Positions 5,234 to 11,512 of a stretch of 11,512 bases of DNA are shown here, piece by piece (position 1 is the first letter of the stretch; each line of letters begins with the position of its first letter). The position numbers and the translations under genes are program-made. The notes below the pieces were generated by a model that saw nothing but the letters and a program-made list of their open reading frames with translations, ran no database searches and was not told the origin of the DNA. Source of the DNA: an uncultured Eubacteriales bacterium (GTDB taxonomy: Bacteria; Bacillota; Clostridia; Oscillospirales; Oscillospiraceae); NCBI GenBank assembly GCA_900550615.1, contig URSX01000052.1, positions 1-11,512 on the forward strand, read 5' to 3'.

Positions 5234-6148
5234 TCAGTCCCGCAGGGAGCCGGGGTATACGCCGCTTTCATGGAGCCGCTTCAGCTCCTGGGCCACAGCC
5301 AGTCTGTCCTCATGATAGGTCATGCCGAACCACCGGTCCCCGGACTGCAGCACGGACACCTCCAGCCCCCCCTCGCCTATGAGCTTCCCCACCAGGCTGG
5401 GCAGCATACATTCGGCCTTGATATTCTCCCCGGCCTCATTGCACAGAAAGTCGTAGAAGAACTTCTCCAGCTCCTCAAAAAACGACGGGGCAAACCCCCA
5501 GAAATTCATGGAAACCACCGTGTCGCCCGCCAGAACACCCTCCGCCTCATCGGCGATGGTGCCGTCCTTCTCCAGCCGGATCTTCAGCGTCTCCTTAATG
5601 CCCAGCAGCCGTCCGTTTTCCACCCGGCAAACGCCCCGGGACACGGTGCCCCTTTCGCTGACGGTGTTTTTCAGCAGATAGCCCACCATGGCGGCAGCGC
5701 CCTGCCGGGGCAGCTTCTGCAGCTTCTCATATATCTTCCGGTATGCGTCCACTCCGTAGTAGTCGTCGGCATTGATCACGCAGAACGGCTCACTGACATA
5801 GGGCCGGGCACACAGCACCGCGTGGCCCGTGCCGAAGGGCTTTTCCCTCTGGGGCGGCACCTGATAAAAATCCGGCACGCCGGAAAAATCCTGCACCGCG
5901 TAGCAGACCTCCACCCGGGAGCCGTCGGCGGCGGTACGCCGGGCCACATAGTCCCCGCAGATGCGCCGCATCATCTCCTCCATACCCGGCTTGATGATGA
6001 ACACGATCTTGGTAAAGCCCGCGCGGATAGCGTCATAAATAGAGTATTCCATCAGAATTTCCCCATTGGGGCCAACGCCGTCCACCTGCTTGTTCCCGCC
6101 GTAGCGGGATCCAAGTCCTGCGGCCATAATGACAAGTGCTGCCTTCAT
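5234..6148 (-). CDS. Nucleotidyltransferase family protein (sugar-phosphate NTP-transferase fold)
   Basis: A 304-aa cytoplasmic enzyme with the Rossmann-like fold that joins an NTP to a sugar (or similar) phosphate. The N-terminal nucleotide-binding loop is AAGLGSRYGGNKQ (9-21), with GPNGE at 26-30. KPFGTGHAVL (103-112) matches the base-binding region and NADDYYG (126-132) the metal-binding acidic motif. There is no left-handed beta-helix or C-terminal acetyltransferase domain, so it is not GlmU-like. The exact sugar cannot be told from the sequence. AGGAGG (6157-6162) lies 8 nt before the ATG, and it has its own promoter. It is the first gene of a two-gene unit with the VanY-like carboxypeptidase, which suggests a cell-envelope polymer role (inference). 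Confidence 0.88.
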   Translation of the reverse strand: MKAALVIMAAGLGSRYGGNKQVDGVGPNGEILMEYSIYDAIRAGFTKIVFIIKPGMEEMMRRICGDYVARRTAADGSRVEVCYAVQDFSGVPDFYQVPPQREKPFGTGHAVLCARPYVSEPFCVINADDYYGVDAYRKIYEKLQKLPRQGAAAMVGYLLKNTVSERGTVSRGVCRVENGRLLGIKETLKIRLEKDGTIADEAEGVLAGDTVVSMNFWGFAPSFFEELEKFFYDFLCNEAGENIKAECMLPSLVGKLIGEGGLEVSVLQSGDRWFGMTYHEDRLAVAQELKRLHESGVYPGSLRD

Positions 6149-6184
6149 TCACGCATCCTCCTGCATTTTCTCTTGTGTTCCCTG

Positions 6185-6213
6185 ATTATATCACGGTTCC
6201 GCCCGGATTACAA
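6185..6213 (-). promoter_or_regulatory. Promoter of the nucleotidyltransferase-carboxypeptidase unit
   Basis: A perfect TATAAT (6185-6190) is preceded at 17 bp by TTGTAA (6208-6213; 4/6) on the minus strand, in the 71-bp gap after phzF-like. That gap has no terminator, so some read-through from the PhzF gene is likely as well. Confidence 0.7.
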
Positions 6214-6219
6214 GCGCTC

Positions 6220-7068
6220 TCAAAGCTCCATCTCACCGGCCAGGCTCATGACCGCCTGCCCGCCGATACGCACCTTCACCGCGCCGTCCTTCTCCACCAG
6301 CCGGCTCAGGATGCGGGACGGCCGCCCCATGTGCTCTCCCTGCAAAAACAGGTTCTCCTTCTCCGGCTGCACCATTCCCCGCTCATAGAGATAGTATGTC
6401 AGCGCGCCGTTGCTGGTGCCTGTGGCGCACTCCTCCGGGATGTCATACAGCGGCGCGAAATTGCTGCAATATACCGCCTCCGCACCCAGGCAGAACATAT
6501 GCACTCCCGTAACGTCGAACCGTTTGGACAGCTCCGTCACTACCCGCTCGTTCTGCGCGGCCCGCATCAGCGTCTCGTGGTCCTTCACCGGCATCATGAT
6601 GTCCGCAAGGCCCGTGCTCACGATCTCCGGCTGCAAGCTCTCCGGCCTGTCCGCCGCCGTCAGGCCATAGGCTCCATACAGCTCCTCCCAGCTCTCCTCC
6701 GGCAGCACGCCCAGCGTCTTAGGGGGCGCCATGTCCATCCATACGGTGCCGCCGCTGACCTCGATCTCCAGCGCACCCGCCCGGGTCAGGGCTGTGTGCC
6801 TGCCGTCGCCGATTTTCCCCAGCCTGCGCAGCATGGCAAAGCTGGCCACCGTGGCGTGGCCGCACAGCTCCACCTCCCCCGCCGGGGTAAAATAGCGCAA
6901 GCGCACACCCTCCGCCGTCTGCTGCACAAAGGCGGTCTCCGAGTGCTTCAGCTCCGCCGCCACCTGCTGCATCACCTTCGGCTCCAGCACTCTCTCCGCC
7001 AGCACCACGCCCGCCTGGTTTCCGCCGAATACCCGGTCTGAAAAAGCATCCATCACATATACTTTCAT
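6220..7068 (-). CDS. PhzF family isomerase/epimerase-like protein
   Basis: A 282-aa cytoplasmic protein with the two-lobed diaminopimelate-epimerase-like fold. The N-terminus MKVYVMDAFSDRVFGGNQAG carries the family's hallmark GGNxAG loop; HSETAFV (42-48) supplies the catalytic Glu (E44) seen in PhzF; CGHAT (69-73) and ATGTSNGAL near the C-terminal lobe are the conserved turns. Most members outside phenazine clusters have unknown substrates, and no phenazine genes are here, so a phenazine role is not claimed. The ATG at 7066-7068 is preferred to the GTG 6 nt upstream: AAGGAGG (7077-7083) is 8 nt from the ATG but only 2 nt from the GTG. It is divergent to the MATE exporter. Confidence 0.9.
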   Translation of the reverse strand: MKVYVMDAFSDRVFGGNQAGVVLAERVLEPKVMQQVAAELKHSETAFVQQTAEGVRLRYFTPAGEVELCGHATVASFAMLRRLGKIGDGRHTALTRAGALEIEVSGGTVWMDMAPPKTLGVLPEESWEELYGAYGLTAADRPESLQPEIVSTGLADIMMPVKDHETLMRAAQNERVVTELSKRFDVTGVHMFCLGAEAVYCSNFAPLYDIPEECATGTSNGALTYYLYERGMVQPEKENLFLQGEHMGRPSRILSRLVEKDGAVKVRIGGQAVMSLAGEMEL

Positions 7069-7090
7069 AATCACTCCTCCTTATTCTCCC

Positions 7091-7119
7091 ATTATATCTC
7101 TCATGTTTTTACTTCGCAA
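7091..7119 (-). promoter_or_regulatory. Promoter of the PhzF-family gene
   Basis: TATAAT (7091-7096) with TTGCGA (7114-7119; 4/6) 17 bp upstream on the minus strand. It is back-to-back with the MATE promoter. Confidence 0.7.
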
Positions 7120-7128
7120 TAGTCAATC

Positions 7129-7157
7129 TTGACGAACCGTTTTTCCTCTGTTATACT
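7129..7157 (+). promoter_or_regulatory. Promoter of the MATE exporter gene
   Basis: TTGACG (7129-7134; 5/6) and TATACT (7152-7157; 5/6) with a 17-bp spacer. The leader to the ATG is about 50 nt and holds only a small GCGG/CCGC stem. Confidence 0.82.
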
Positions 7158-7214
7158 GTTTTCAAGAAAATCAGCACGCGGTAAGCCGCTGAAAGGAAAG
7201 GGATCTCATCTAAA

Positions 7215-8540
7215 ATGCAGCAACAGAGTCTACTGAAGCAGTTCATCCATTTCTCCACGGCCACGGTGGCCTCCCTCATGGTCTTCTCCCTGTATTCCAT
7301 TGTAGATGGGCTGTTTGTAGCCCGTGGGGTAGGTGAGTATGCCATGAGTGCCGTAAACCTGTCGGTGCCCTTTGTCAACCTTCTGTTTTCCATCGCGGTG
7401 ATCTTCGCCGTGGGCACCTCCACCATCATCGCCTTCCTCCTGGGGCAGAAGAACGCCCAGAGTGCCAGTAAGCTCTTTTCCCAGAATCTGGTCACTTTAA
7501 CGGTGCTGGGCGTGATCATTTCCGTCTTGGTGCTGGTGTTCACAGAGCCCTTTGCCCTGCTGCTGGGTGCCAATGAGGACACACTGGAGTATACCGTCCA
7601 CTATCTTCACGGTTTGGCTCCCTTCACCGTGTGCTTCATGATCTCGTATAATCTGGAGGTACTGGTCAAGACCGACGGCCGTCCCCGCCTGGCGCTGATC
7701 ACCGTCTGCATCGGCTGCGTCACCAACTGTGTGCTGGACTACCTGGCTATTTTCCATTGGGGTATGGGTATCTGGGGTGCAGCGGCGGCCACAGGTGTCA
7801 GTCAGCTTCTCACCTGCGTCATCTATATGACCCACTTTTTCAGCAAGCACACCACCTTCCATCCGGTGCGCTTCCGGATGGATTGGGCCATTTACGGTCG
7901 TCTGCTGCCCATCGGCATTTCCGACGGGCTGACGGAGCTGTGCAATGGCCTGATGATCTTCCTGTTCAACCACACCATTCTCCACTGCATCGGCACCGAT
8001 GGTCTGGTGGCCTATACCATCATTGCCTATGCCAACACCTTGGTCATTAACATCACCATGGGCGTCAGTCAAGGCAGCCAGCCCCTGATCAGCTTCCAGA
8101 ACGGCCGAGGGGACGGCGAATCCATCGGCAAGCTCCTGCGCTACGGTCTGCGTACCATGTGCGGTATTGCCGCCGTGTGCTTTGCGGTGCTGTTCCTGGC
8201 CGCTCCGGCGTTGGTGGGAGCCTACCTGCCCGGGGCCAGACCGGAGATGCTCTCCTTTGCCACGGATGCCTTCCGCCGCTATAGTCTGTGCTATCTGCCT
8301 GTGGGCTTTAATATTTATATCGCCGGCTTCCTCACAGCTATGGAACGGCCGCTGCCGGCGGTGACTATTTCCACCGGCCGGGGCCTGATCCTGCAGGCCG
8401 GGGCGCTGCTTCTGCTGGCAGCCGTCTCCGGCGGCAGCTCCATCTGGTTTGCCCCTCTGATCTCAGAGCTTCTGTGCCTGGGCCTGTCCGTCTTCTTCCT
8501 CCTCCGGCTGAAGCGGAACCATCAAATTTTTTCTGTCTGA
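7215..8540 (+). CDS. MATE family multidrug/Na+(H+) antiporter
   Basis: A 441-aa integral membrane protein with about 12 predicted TM helices in two six-helix halves, expected to export cationic or aromatic compounds using a Na+ or H+ gradient. The N-half carries the usual SLYSIVDGLFVARGVGEYAM motif (helix 1-2) and VGTSTIIAFLLGQKNAQ (helix 2-3). The second half shows LLPIGISDGLTELCNGLMIF and MGVSQGSQPLISFQNGRG, the matching inverted-half motif (MPA-like MATE subfamily with MepA-type proteins). GGAAAGGG lies ~12 nt before the ATG, a moderate ribosome-binding site. Its substrate is not visible in the sequence. It is divergent from the PhzF gene and convergent with the phage-like relic; no dedicated terminator is seen other than the hairpin at 8588-8623. 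Confidence 0.93.
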   Translation: MQQQSLLKQFIHFSTATVASLMVFSLYSIVDGLFVARGVGEYAMSAVNLSVPFVNLLFSIAVIFAVGTSTIIAFLLGQKNAQSASKLFSQNLVTLTVLGVIISVLVLVFTEPFALLLGANEDTLEYTVHYLHGLAPFTVCFMISYNLEVLVKTDGRPRLALITVCIGCVTNCVLDYLAIFHWGMGIWGAAAATGVSQLLTCVIYMTHFFSKHTTFHPVRFRMDWAIYGRLLPIGISDGLTELCNGLMIFLFNHTILHCIGTDGLVAYTIIAYANTLVINITMGVSQGSQPLISFQNGRGDGESIGKLLRYGLRTMCGIAAVCFAVLFLAAPALVGAYLPGARPEMLSFATDAFRRYSLCYLPVGFNIYIAGFLTAMERPLPAVTISTGRGLILQAGALLLLAAVSGGSSIWFAPLISELLCLGLSVFFLLRLKRNHQIFSV

Positions 8541-8587
8541 TCCCTCTTGCATATACCCGCATATATCAACAGCAGGGCGCCATATGT

Positions 8588-8623
8588 ACTCTGCGTCAGC
8601 GTATCAAAAAAGCCTCGCAGAGT
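8588..8623. terminator. Hairpin at the convergent junction of MATE gene and phage-like relic
   Basis: An 8-bp stem ACTCTGCG/CGCAGAGT (8588-8595 with 8616-8623) encloses a 20-nt loop with A6/T6. On the minus strand the loop reads GCTTTTTTGATACGCTGA, close to the motif in the hairpin at 44-61. The last codons of the relic ORF lie inside it. Its efficiency as a terminator is uncertain because the T-run is in the loop. Confidence 0.4.
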
Positions 8624-8824
8624 TGGAAAGGATGTCCCGCTTTGCCTGCAAGTAGCCCTGCCGCTGGGTCTGTTTTTCATCCAGGATGTCCAGCCGCTTT
8701 TTGAATATCTTCAGCCGCTCCCGATCCGCCTGGGTGAAGTTCATCTTCCGGTCGCTCAGCGCCATGTCCGCCGCCAGGCTCAGCACATCCCGATCCGATA
8801 GCCGCGGGTCCCGCTGCTGGTTTT

Positions 8825-9091
8825 TTACGCCTTCTCCTTCTCCGCCTCGCGCCTCAGGTCCTCTATGATTTTCTTCCACTCCGGTGGCGTCCAGCGATAC
8901 GGATCCTTCTCCTTCTCGAAGTCCGGGCACTCCTCCGCGATTCCCGTCTCGTCCGGCGTGTCTTCCCATCTCACGCTGTACTTCTTCGGGATTCCGTCCG
9001 GATACTTGTCGCAGGTCTTTACTCCCCTGTGAGCCTTCTCGCACCCCGCGCACACTTGATAGCGTGGGATCGGCGGTTTCTCCTGTTTCAC
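8825..9091 (-). CDS. Small Cys4 zinc-ribbon-like phage protein, 88 aa
   Basis: A GTG-start ORF (9089-9091) with GGAGG 9 nt upstream, located inside the last codons of the ART domain and read in a different frame from the relic. The product has C14-x2-C17, C27 and C55, arranged like a small structural zinc site (YQVCAGCEKAHRG, KTCDKYPDGIPKKY, EECPDF), followed by a charged helix (EWKKIIEDLRREAEKEKA). The KTCxKYPxGIPK stretch resembles small proteins next to structural genes in Firmicutes phages, function unknown. The overlapping relic frame over the same bases is Arg/Gly/Glu-rich, as expected of a shadow, so this frame is taken as the real one. It may still be translatable, because it has its own ribosome-binding site. 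Confidence 0.72.
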   Translation of the reverse strand: MKQEKPPIPRYQVCAGCEKAHRGVKTCDKYPDGIPKKYSVRWEDTPDETGIAEECPDFEKEKDPYRWTPPEWKKIIEDLRREAEKEKA

Positions 9092-9096
9092 TGATT

Positions 9097-9593
9097 GTCT
9101 CCTCCCTTACATAGATTCTGATGCTTTGCGGCCCTGTCTGCTCCATGCGATATGGGACAAGCCGGGTAGTTCTCGGAAGAAGGATCTCGTTTTCCGTGTT
9201 TCTTCCAAACCCCGCCAATCTTCTCCCATTCTCGGACTGGATCACCATGTTGACCGTGTACTTCCCTCCGGTTCTGTCCTCGTTGCGCACCGTACTGCAT
9301 GACAAGTAGCTGTGCAAGTCAACAATTTCTTCCTTTTTAAACAGCATCAAAAAGTCTGCCATCGCTTCGAAGCCGCCAAAGTCGTCAAAGTTATAGTGGC
9401 GGTACACCTCCCCTCGGTAGACCGGCAGCTTCTCCAGTGCCGTGTCCAGGTTGTCCCGCAACTTCTTCTGATACTCTGTCAGCTCCGCTCTCGCGGTCAG
9501 CTTTCCGTTGAGTGTATAGCTGTCCCCGGATTTATAACTGATGATAGCAGATTCCTCATCGTCCGTCAAATGGTACTCCTCTTTGAGGTTGTC
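9097..9593 (-). other. ADP-ribosyltransferase domain (R-S-E type) inside the relic
   Basis: This stretch is intact and in one frame. It has the three marks of arginine-type ARTs in order: the NAD-binding Arg in LPVYRGEVY (R443 of the 712-residue ORF), the Ser-rich strand SYLSCST (S481-C-S483), and the catalytic E-x-E in NTENEILLPR (E517, E519). It ends in a beta-strand-like RLVPYRMEQTG...SIRIYVRE. Phage ARTs modify host proteins or RNA-linked targets, and toxin ARTs modify host proteins; the target here is unknown. All key residues are present, so the domain could be active if it were translated. Confidence 0.75.
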
Positions 9594-11194
9594 CCGCTGC
9601 TGATAGCGAATGTCCGGGTCCGCCGTGGGGTTCTTGTTGTCGGAAGATTTTTCTTGACTATTGTCATTACTTTGGCGTATACTATTAGTGGAAGCATTCC
9701 CCCGCAGAGCGCCGGCCTTGCCGGAAGAGCCATCAATTCGGGGAGTGCTTCTTTCTTGCATTTTCCCCACATTGTAGACAATGCTTCCGCCTGCCCCTTC
9801 AGCGACAGATATGGTCGTTTTGTAATACTTCCCATCAAAATCCATGAAGTAAGCCGTTCGATAATTCCAACCGCCGCTCGCCATGTCCCCATGGCGGGCG
9901 TCTTTGTCTATTATTGTTTTTTTGCCTTTGGAGGATACCTCCACCAATTCGTCAATATGTGCGGCGGCATTGGCCTTTCTCTCGAACGCAGCATCGCTCA
10001 TGGTTCGCCCGTCGCTGGTGTGGTTGTCGCTCAGCTTCCCTGCAGAGGTTCTTGTAAGCAGGAGGACATCCCCGTCTTCCGCAATGAGCTGGACATCCTG
10101 TCCACGGCGGATTTTACCGTTGATGTAGTCCTCCAGCTGCTCACTCCAGCTGTCAGGGTCACTGCCAAACAGCACCTGGCGGTCTGCCTTCACATATTTT
10201 TTCCCGTCACTTGTCTCTCTGATGGATTTCCTGCTCTCCGCCGGAGCGGTCTTCTCCATCGTCCTTCGGTTATTCCGGGCGGCATCCACCAGGGCGTTGT
10301 CCCAAATCTCCTGCAGCTCCTGGGTGTACTGCATCATGGCGCGGCTCTCCGTCCGGTCCGCCTGCAGGCCCTCCAGGGCGATCTTCAGGTTTTCCACCCA
10401 TTCCCGCAGCCAATCCCGGATTTTTTCCGCCAGGCTGCGGTTTTCCTTTGCCAGCTGCTCCACCACCGTGCTGTTCCCCAGCATCATTTCGCAGGCGTCA
10501 GCTACCACCTCCCGGCTGGCCTCCTCGCAGGAATATTTGCCCTCCATCGCCAGCTCCATGATGTCCGGCACCATCTCCTCCGGTGTGGCCTTGGTCTCCA
10601 AGATCGTACGCACCGTCTGAGAGATTTTTTCATTTTCGCCGCTCTTCTTGGGCAGCAGTACCTCTCGCGCCGCCTTTTCGCCCCCAGGGAACACGCCGTA
10701 TTTCTCCCGGTATTCCGCCAGCTTCTTCTCCAGCTCCAGCATCCGCGCCGCCTGTTGCGTCCGGATAGCATCCTTTTCCCGGCCCAGCAGGTCTTGCAGG
10801 CCTCGGCTGCTCTCCAGCCGCTGGAGCGGCGTCTACACAATCTCCACCCGGTTGGTGTCCTTGATGATCTCATCCTTCAGATGCAAAATGCGCTTCGTAT
10901 TTTTCTTCTCCCCGGTATAGGAAAGTCCCGTCAGCTCCGCCCGGTTAGCCGACAGCCTGGATTCATACTCTTCCAGCTGCCCCCCGTCCTTATACTCTGC
11001 CAGGAGCTTCCATCCCGCTCGTTTTTGGCGGAGCTTCCCTCCACCATGGTCAGAATTTCCCGGTCAGATCCCCCACTTTTCTGAAATATAGCACTATCTC
11101 CAAGTTGACCATCAGAGCGCATCACACATGTTTTTCCCTGCCATTGACTCTTATCTCCCGTAGCGCCGGGAGTAGCTCTTAAGAATACAGCACA

Positions 11195-11222
11195 AAAGGC
11201 TGGCAAAATGCCAGCCTTTGTC
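11195..11222 (-). terminator. Hairpin at the upstream edge of the phage-like relic
   Basis: A 9-10 bp stem AAAGGCTGGC/GCCAGCCTTT with loop ATTTT is followed on the minus strand by TTTTGTGCTGT. It would stop minus-strand transcription entering the relic and can also form on the plus strand. It overlaps the first codons of an open frame (ATG at 11225-11227) that is probably not a gene. Confidence 0.6.
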
Positions 11223-11337
11223 GCCAAAAATGGAGTCAGAAATGTCTATGAAAATGTCGATTTAGTCTGTCAAAATAGGCTTTCATTAGGTGACATAAAA
11301 TATCCGTAATTGAAAATTTTTTTATAAACCATACACT

Positions 11338-11451
11338 TTATTCAGGACAAAGCCACGCTATAGAATATGCGTCCACATTCAGCCCAGGCTGTATATCCAA
11401 AACGGTTTGTCCGCCCGATTCTGTCAAACTCACACTATAAAAAGTTATCAA
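11338..11451 (-). pseudogene. Orphan C-terminal-like ORF fragment, 37 codons, unidentified
   Basis: A short open frame ending in TAA at 11338 reads TFYSVSLTESGGQTVLDIQ followed by PGLNVDAYSIAWLCPE. It looks like the end of an extracellular or phage-tail-type beta-rich protein rather than noise, but has no ATG, no ribosome-binding site, and a TAG 8 codons upstream of the TTG used here. I do not recognise the family. The flanks 11228-11337 and 11452-11512 are AT-richer than the rest of the window and hold no other gene I can support. Confidence 0.3.
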
Positions 11452-11483
11452 AAAAGCAGAAAAGGCACCCTATTGGGTACCTT
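11449..11483 (-). terminator. Terminator of a minus-strand gene beyond the right edge
   Basis: A stem of about 8 bp (11475-11482 with 11463-11470, one G-U) with a 4-nt loop is followed on the minus strand by TTTCTGC and then TTTTTT. The last bases of the window read CCG GAA AAA TAG on the minus strand and could be the end of that gene. Confidence 0.7.
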
Positions 11484-11512
11484 CTCTATGTTGGCGCTAC
11501 CTATTTTTCCGG

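Larger units (their letters stand above)
8604..11122 (-). pseudogene. Broken phage-type polyvalent protein with LPD/nuclease-like and ADP-ribosyltransferase domains
   Basis: Relic of a large multi-domain protein of the kind carried by phages and integrative elements of Firmicutes. From its 5' end: a fragment in one frame (GQLGDSAIFQKSGGSDREIL, up to about 11022); a frame change near A5 at 11022-11026; a helical segment YKDGGQLEEYESRLSANRAE; an amber TAG at 10833-10835; then 712 open codons from 10742. These hold KISQTVRTILETKATPEE, a helical region, an LPD or PBECR-like region (about 170-375, HIDELVEVS and FDGKYYKTTISV) ending in the linker NPTADPDIRYQQRD, and an ART domain (about 385-549). 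Residues ~550-638 are the shadow of another gene; the last ~70 read as another polyvalent segment (DPRLSDRDVLSLAAD), truncated at 8604. The ATG at 10742 has no ribosome-binding site, so expression is doubtful. Domain subtype is not certain. Confidence 0.75.

Noticed and set aside
4911..5315. Arg/Leu repeat protein on the plus strand
   Set aside because: The repeat is the complement of the Pro-Glu linker repeat of the carboxypeptidase. It is not a gene.
4682..6388. 568-codon open frame on the plus strand
   Set aside because: It is antisense to the VanY-like and nucleotidyltransferase genes, is rich in Pro/His/Arg/Ala as expected from GC-rich complement, has no ribosome-binding site, and crosses the promoter of the opposite unit.
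10833..10835. TAG reassigned to glutamine (alternative genetic code)
   Set aside because: It is a single TAG in a gene that also has a frame change and truncation. Host genes here use TAA or TGA, and no suppressor tRNA is in the window, so a nonsense mutation is simpler.
9312..11084. 590-codon open frame on the plus strand
   Set aside because: It is antisense to the polyvalent relic. It stays open mainly because stop-complement codons are rare in the real frame. The opposite frame holds all recognisable domains.
11120..11227. N-terminal extension MATKAGILPAFCAVFLRATP as a signal-peptide protein
   Set aside because: Its first codons fall inside the terminator-like hairpin at 11195-11222, there is no ribosome-binding site, and similarity to the polyvalent family only begins after about 11122.

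Overview
The window looks like a chromosomal segment of a GC-rich, anaerobic, gut-type Clostridia, most likely Oscillospirales. This rests on the infC-rpmI-rplT order with strong AGGAGG ribosome-binding sites, an O2/NO-scavenging flavodiiron protein fused to rubredoxin, TAXI-type TRAP transporter remains, and a relic of a Firmicutes-phage-like 'polyvalent' protein. The species call is inference; the gene content is read from the sequence.

Layout from left to right. (1) 1-1500: two stacked hairpins, then a minus-strand flavorubredoxin-type flavodiiron gene with its own promoter. (2) 1520-2405: a wrecked TAXI-TRAP operon on the minus strand. Only the last ~29 codons of the solute-binding protein survive, followed by a permease gene with a frameshift and a large internal deletion; the operon's terminator is intact. 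(3) 2435-3812: the minus-strand translation operon infC-rpmI-rplT, with a near-consensus promoter, a ~150-nt leader ending in an attenuator-like terminator, an AUU start codon on infC, and a strong terminator after rplT. (4) 3881-4065: a divergent 36-codon gene for an Asn/Gln/Lys repeat micropeptide with a perfect ribosome-binding site and terminator. (5) 4066-4268: a gene-free stretch carrying a REP-like palindrome. (6) 4269-6213: a minus-strand pair, a sugar-1-phosphate-type nucleotidyltransferase followed by a membrane-anchored VanY-like D,D-carboxypeptidase. (7) 6220-8540: a PhzF-family enzyme (minus) and a MATE exporter (plus), transcribed divergently from back-to-back promoters. (8) 8588-11230: a minus-strand relic of a phage or integrative-element polyvalent protein. 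It keeps an LPD/nuclease-like region and an apparently intact R-S-E ADP-ribosyltransferase domain. It is interrupted by a frameshift and an amber codon, and its 3' end overlaps a small Cys4 protein gene in another frame. (9) 11228-11512: an AT-richer junction with a small ORF fragment and the terminator of a gene lying outside the window.

Housekeeping functions (translation, cell wall, oxidative defence) alternate with decaying accessory DNA. The least ordinary parts are the mosaic ART-containing relic, in which a 12-bp direct repeat brackets the ART plus Cys4 cassette; the infC leader with mutually exclusive hairpins and an AUU start; and the repeat micropeptide facing infC.
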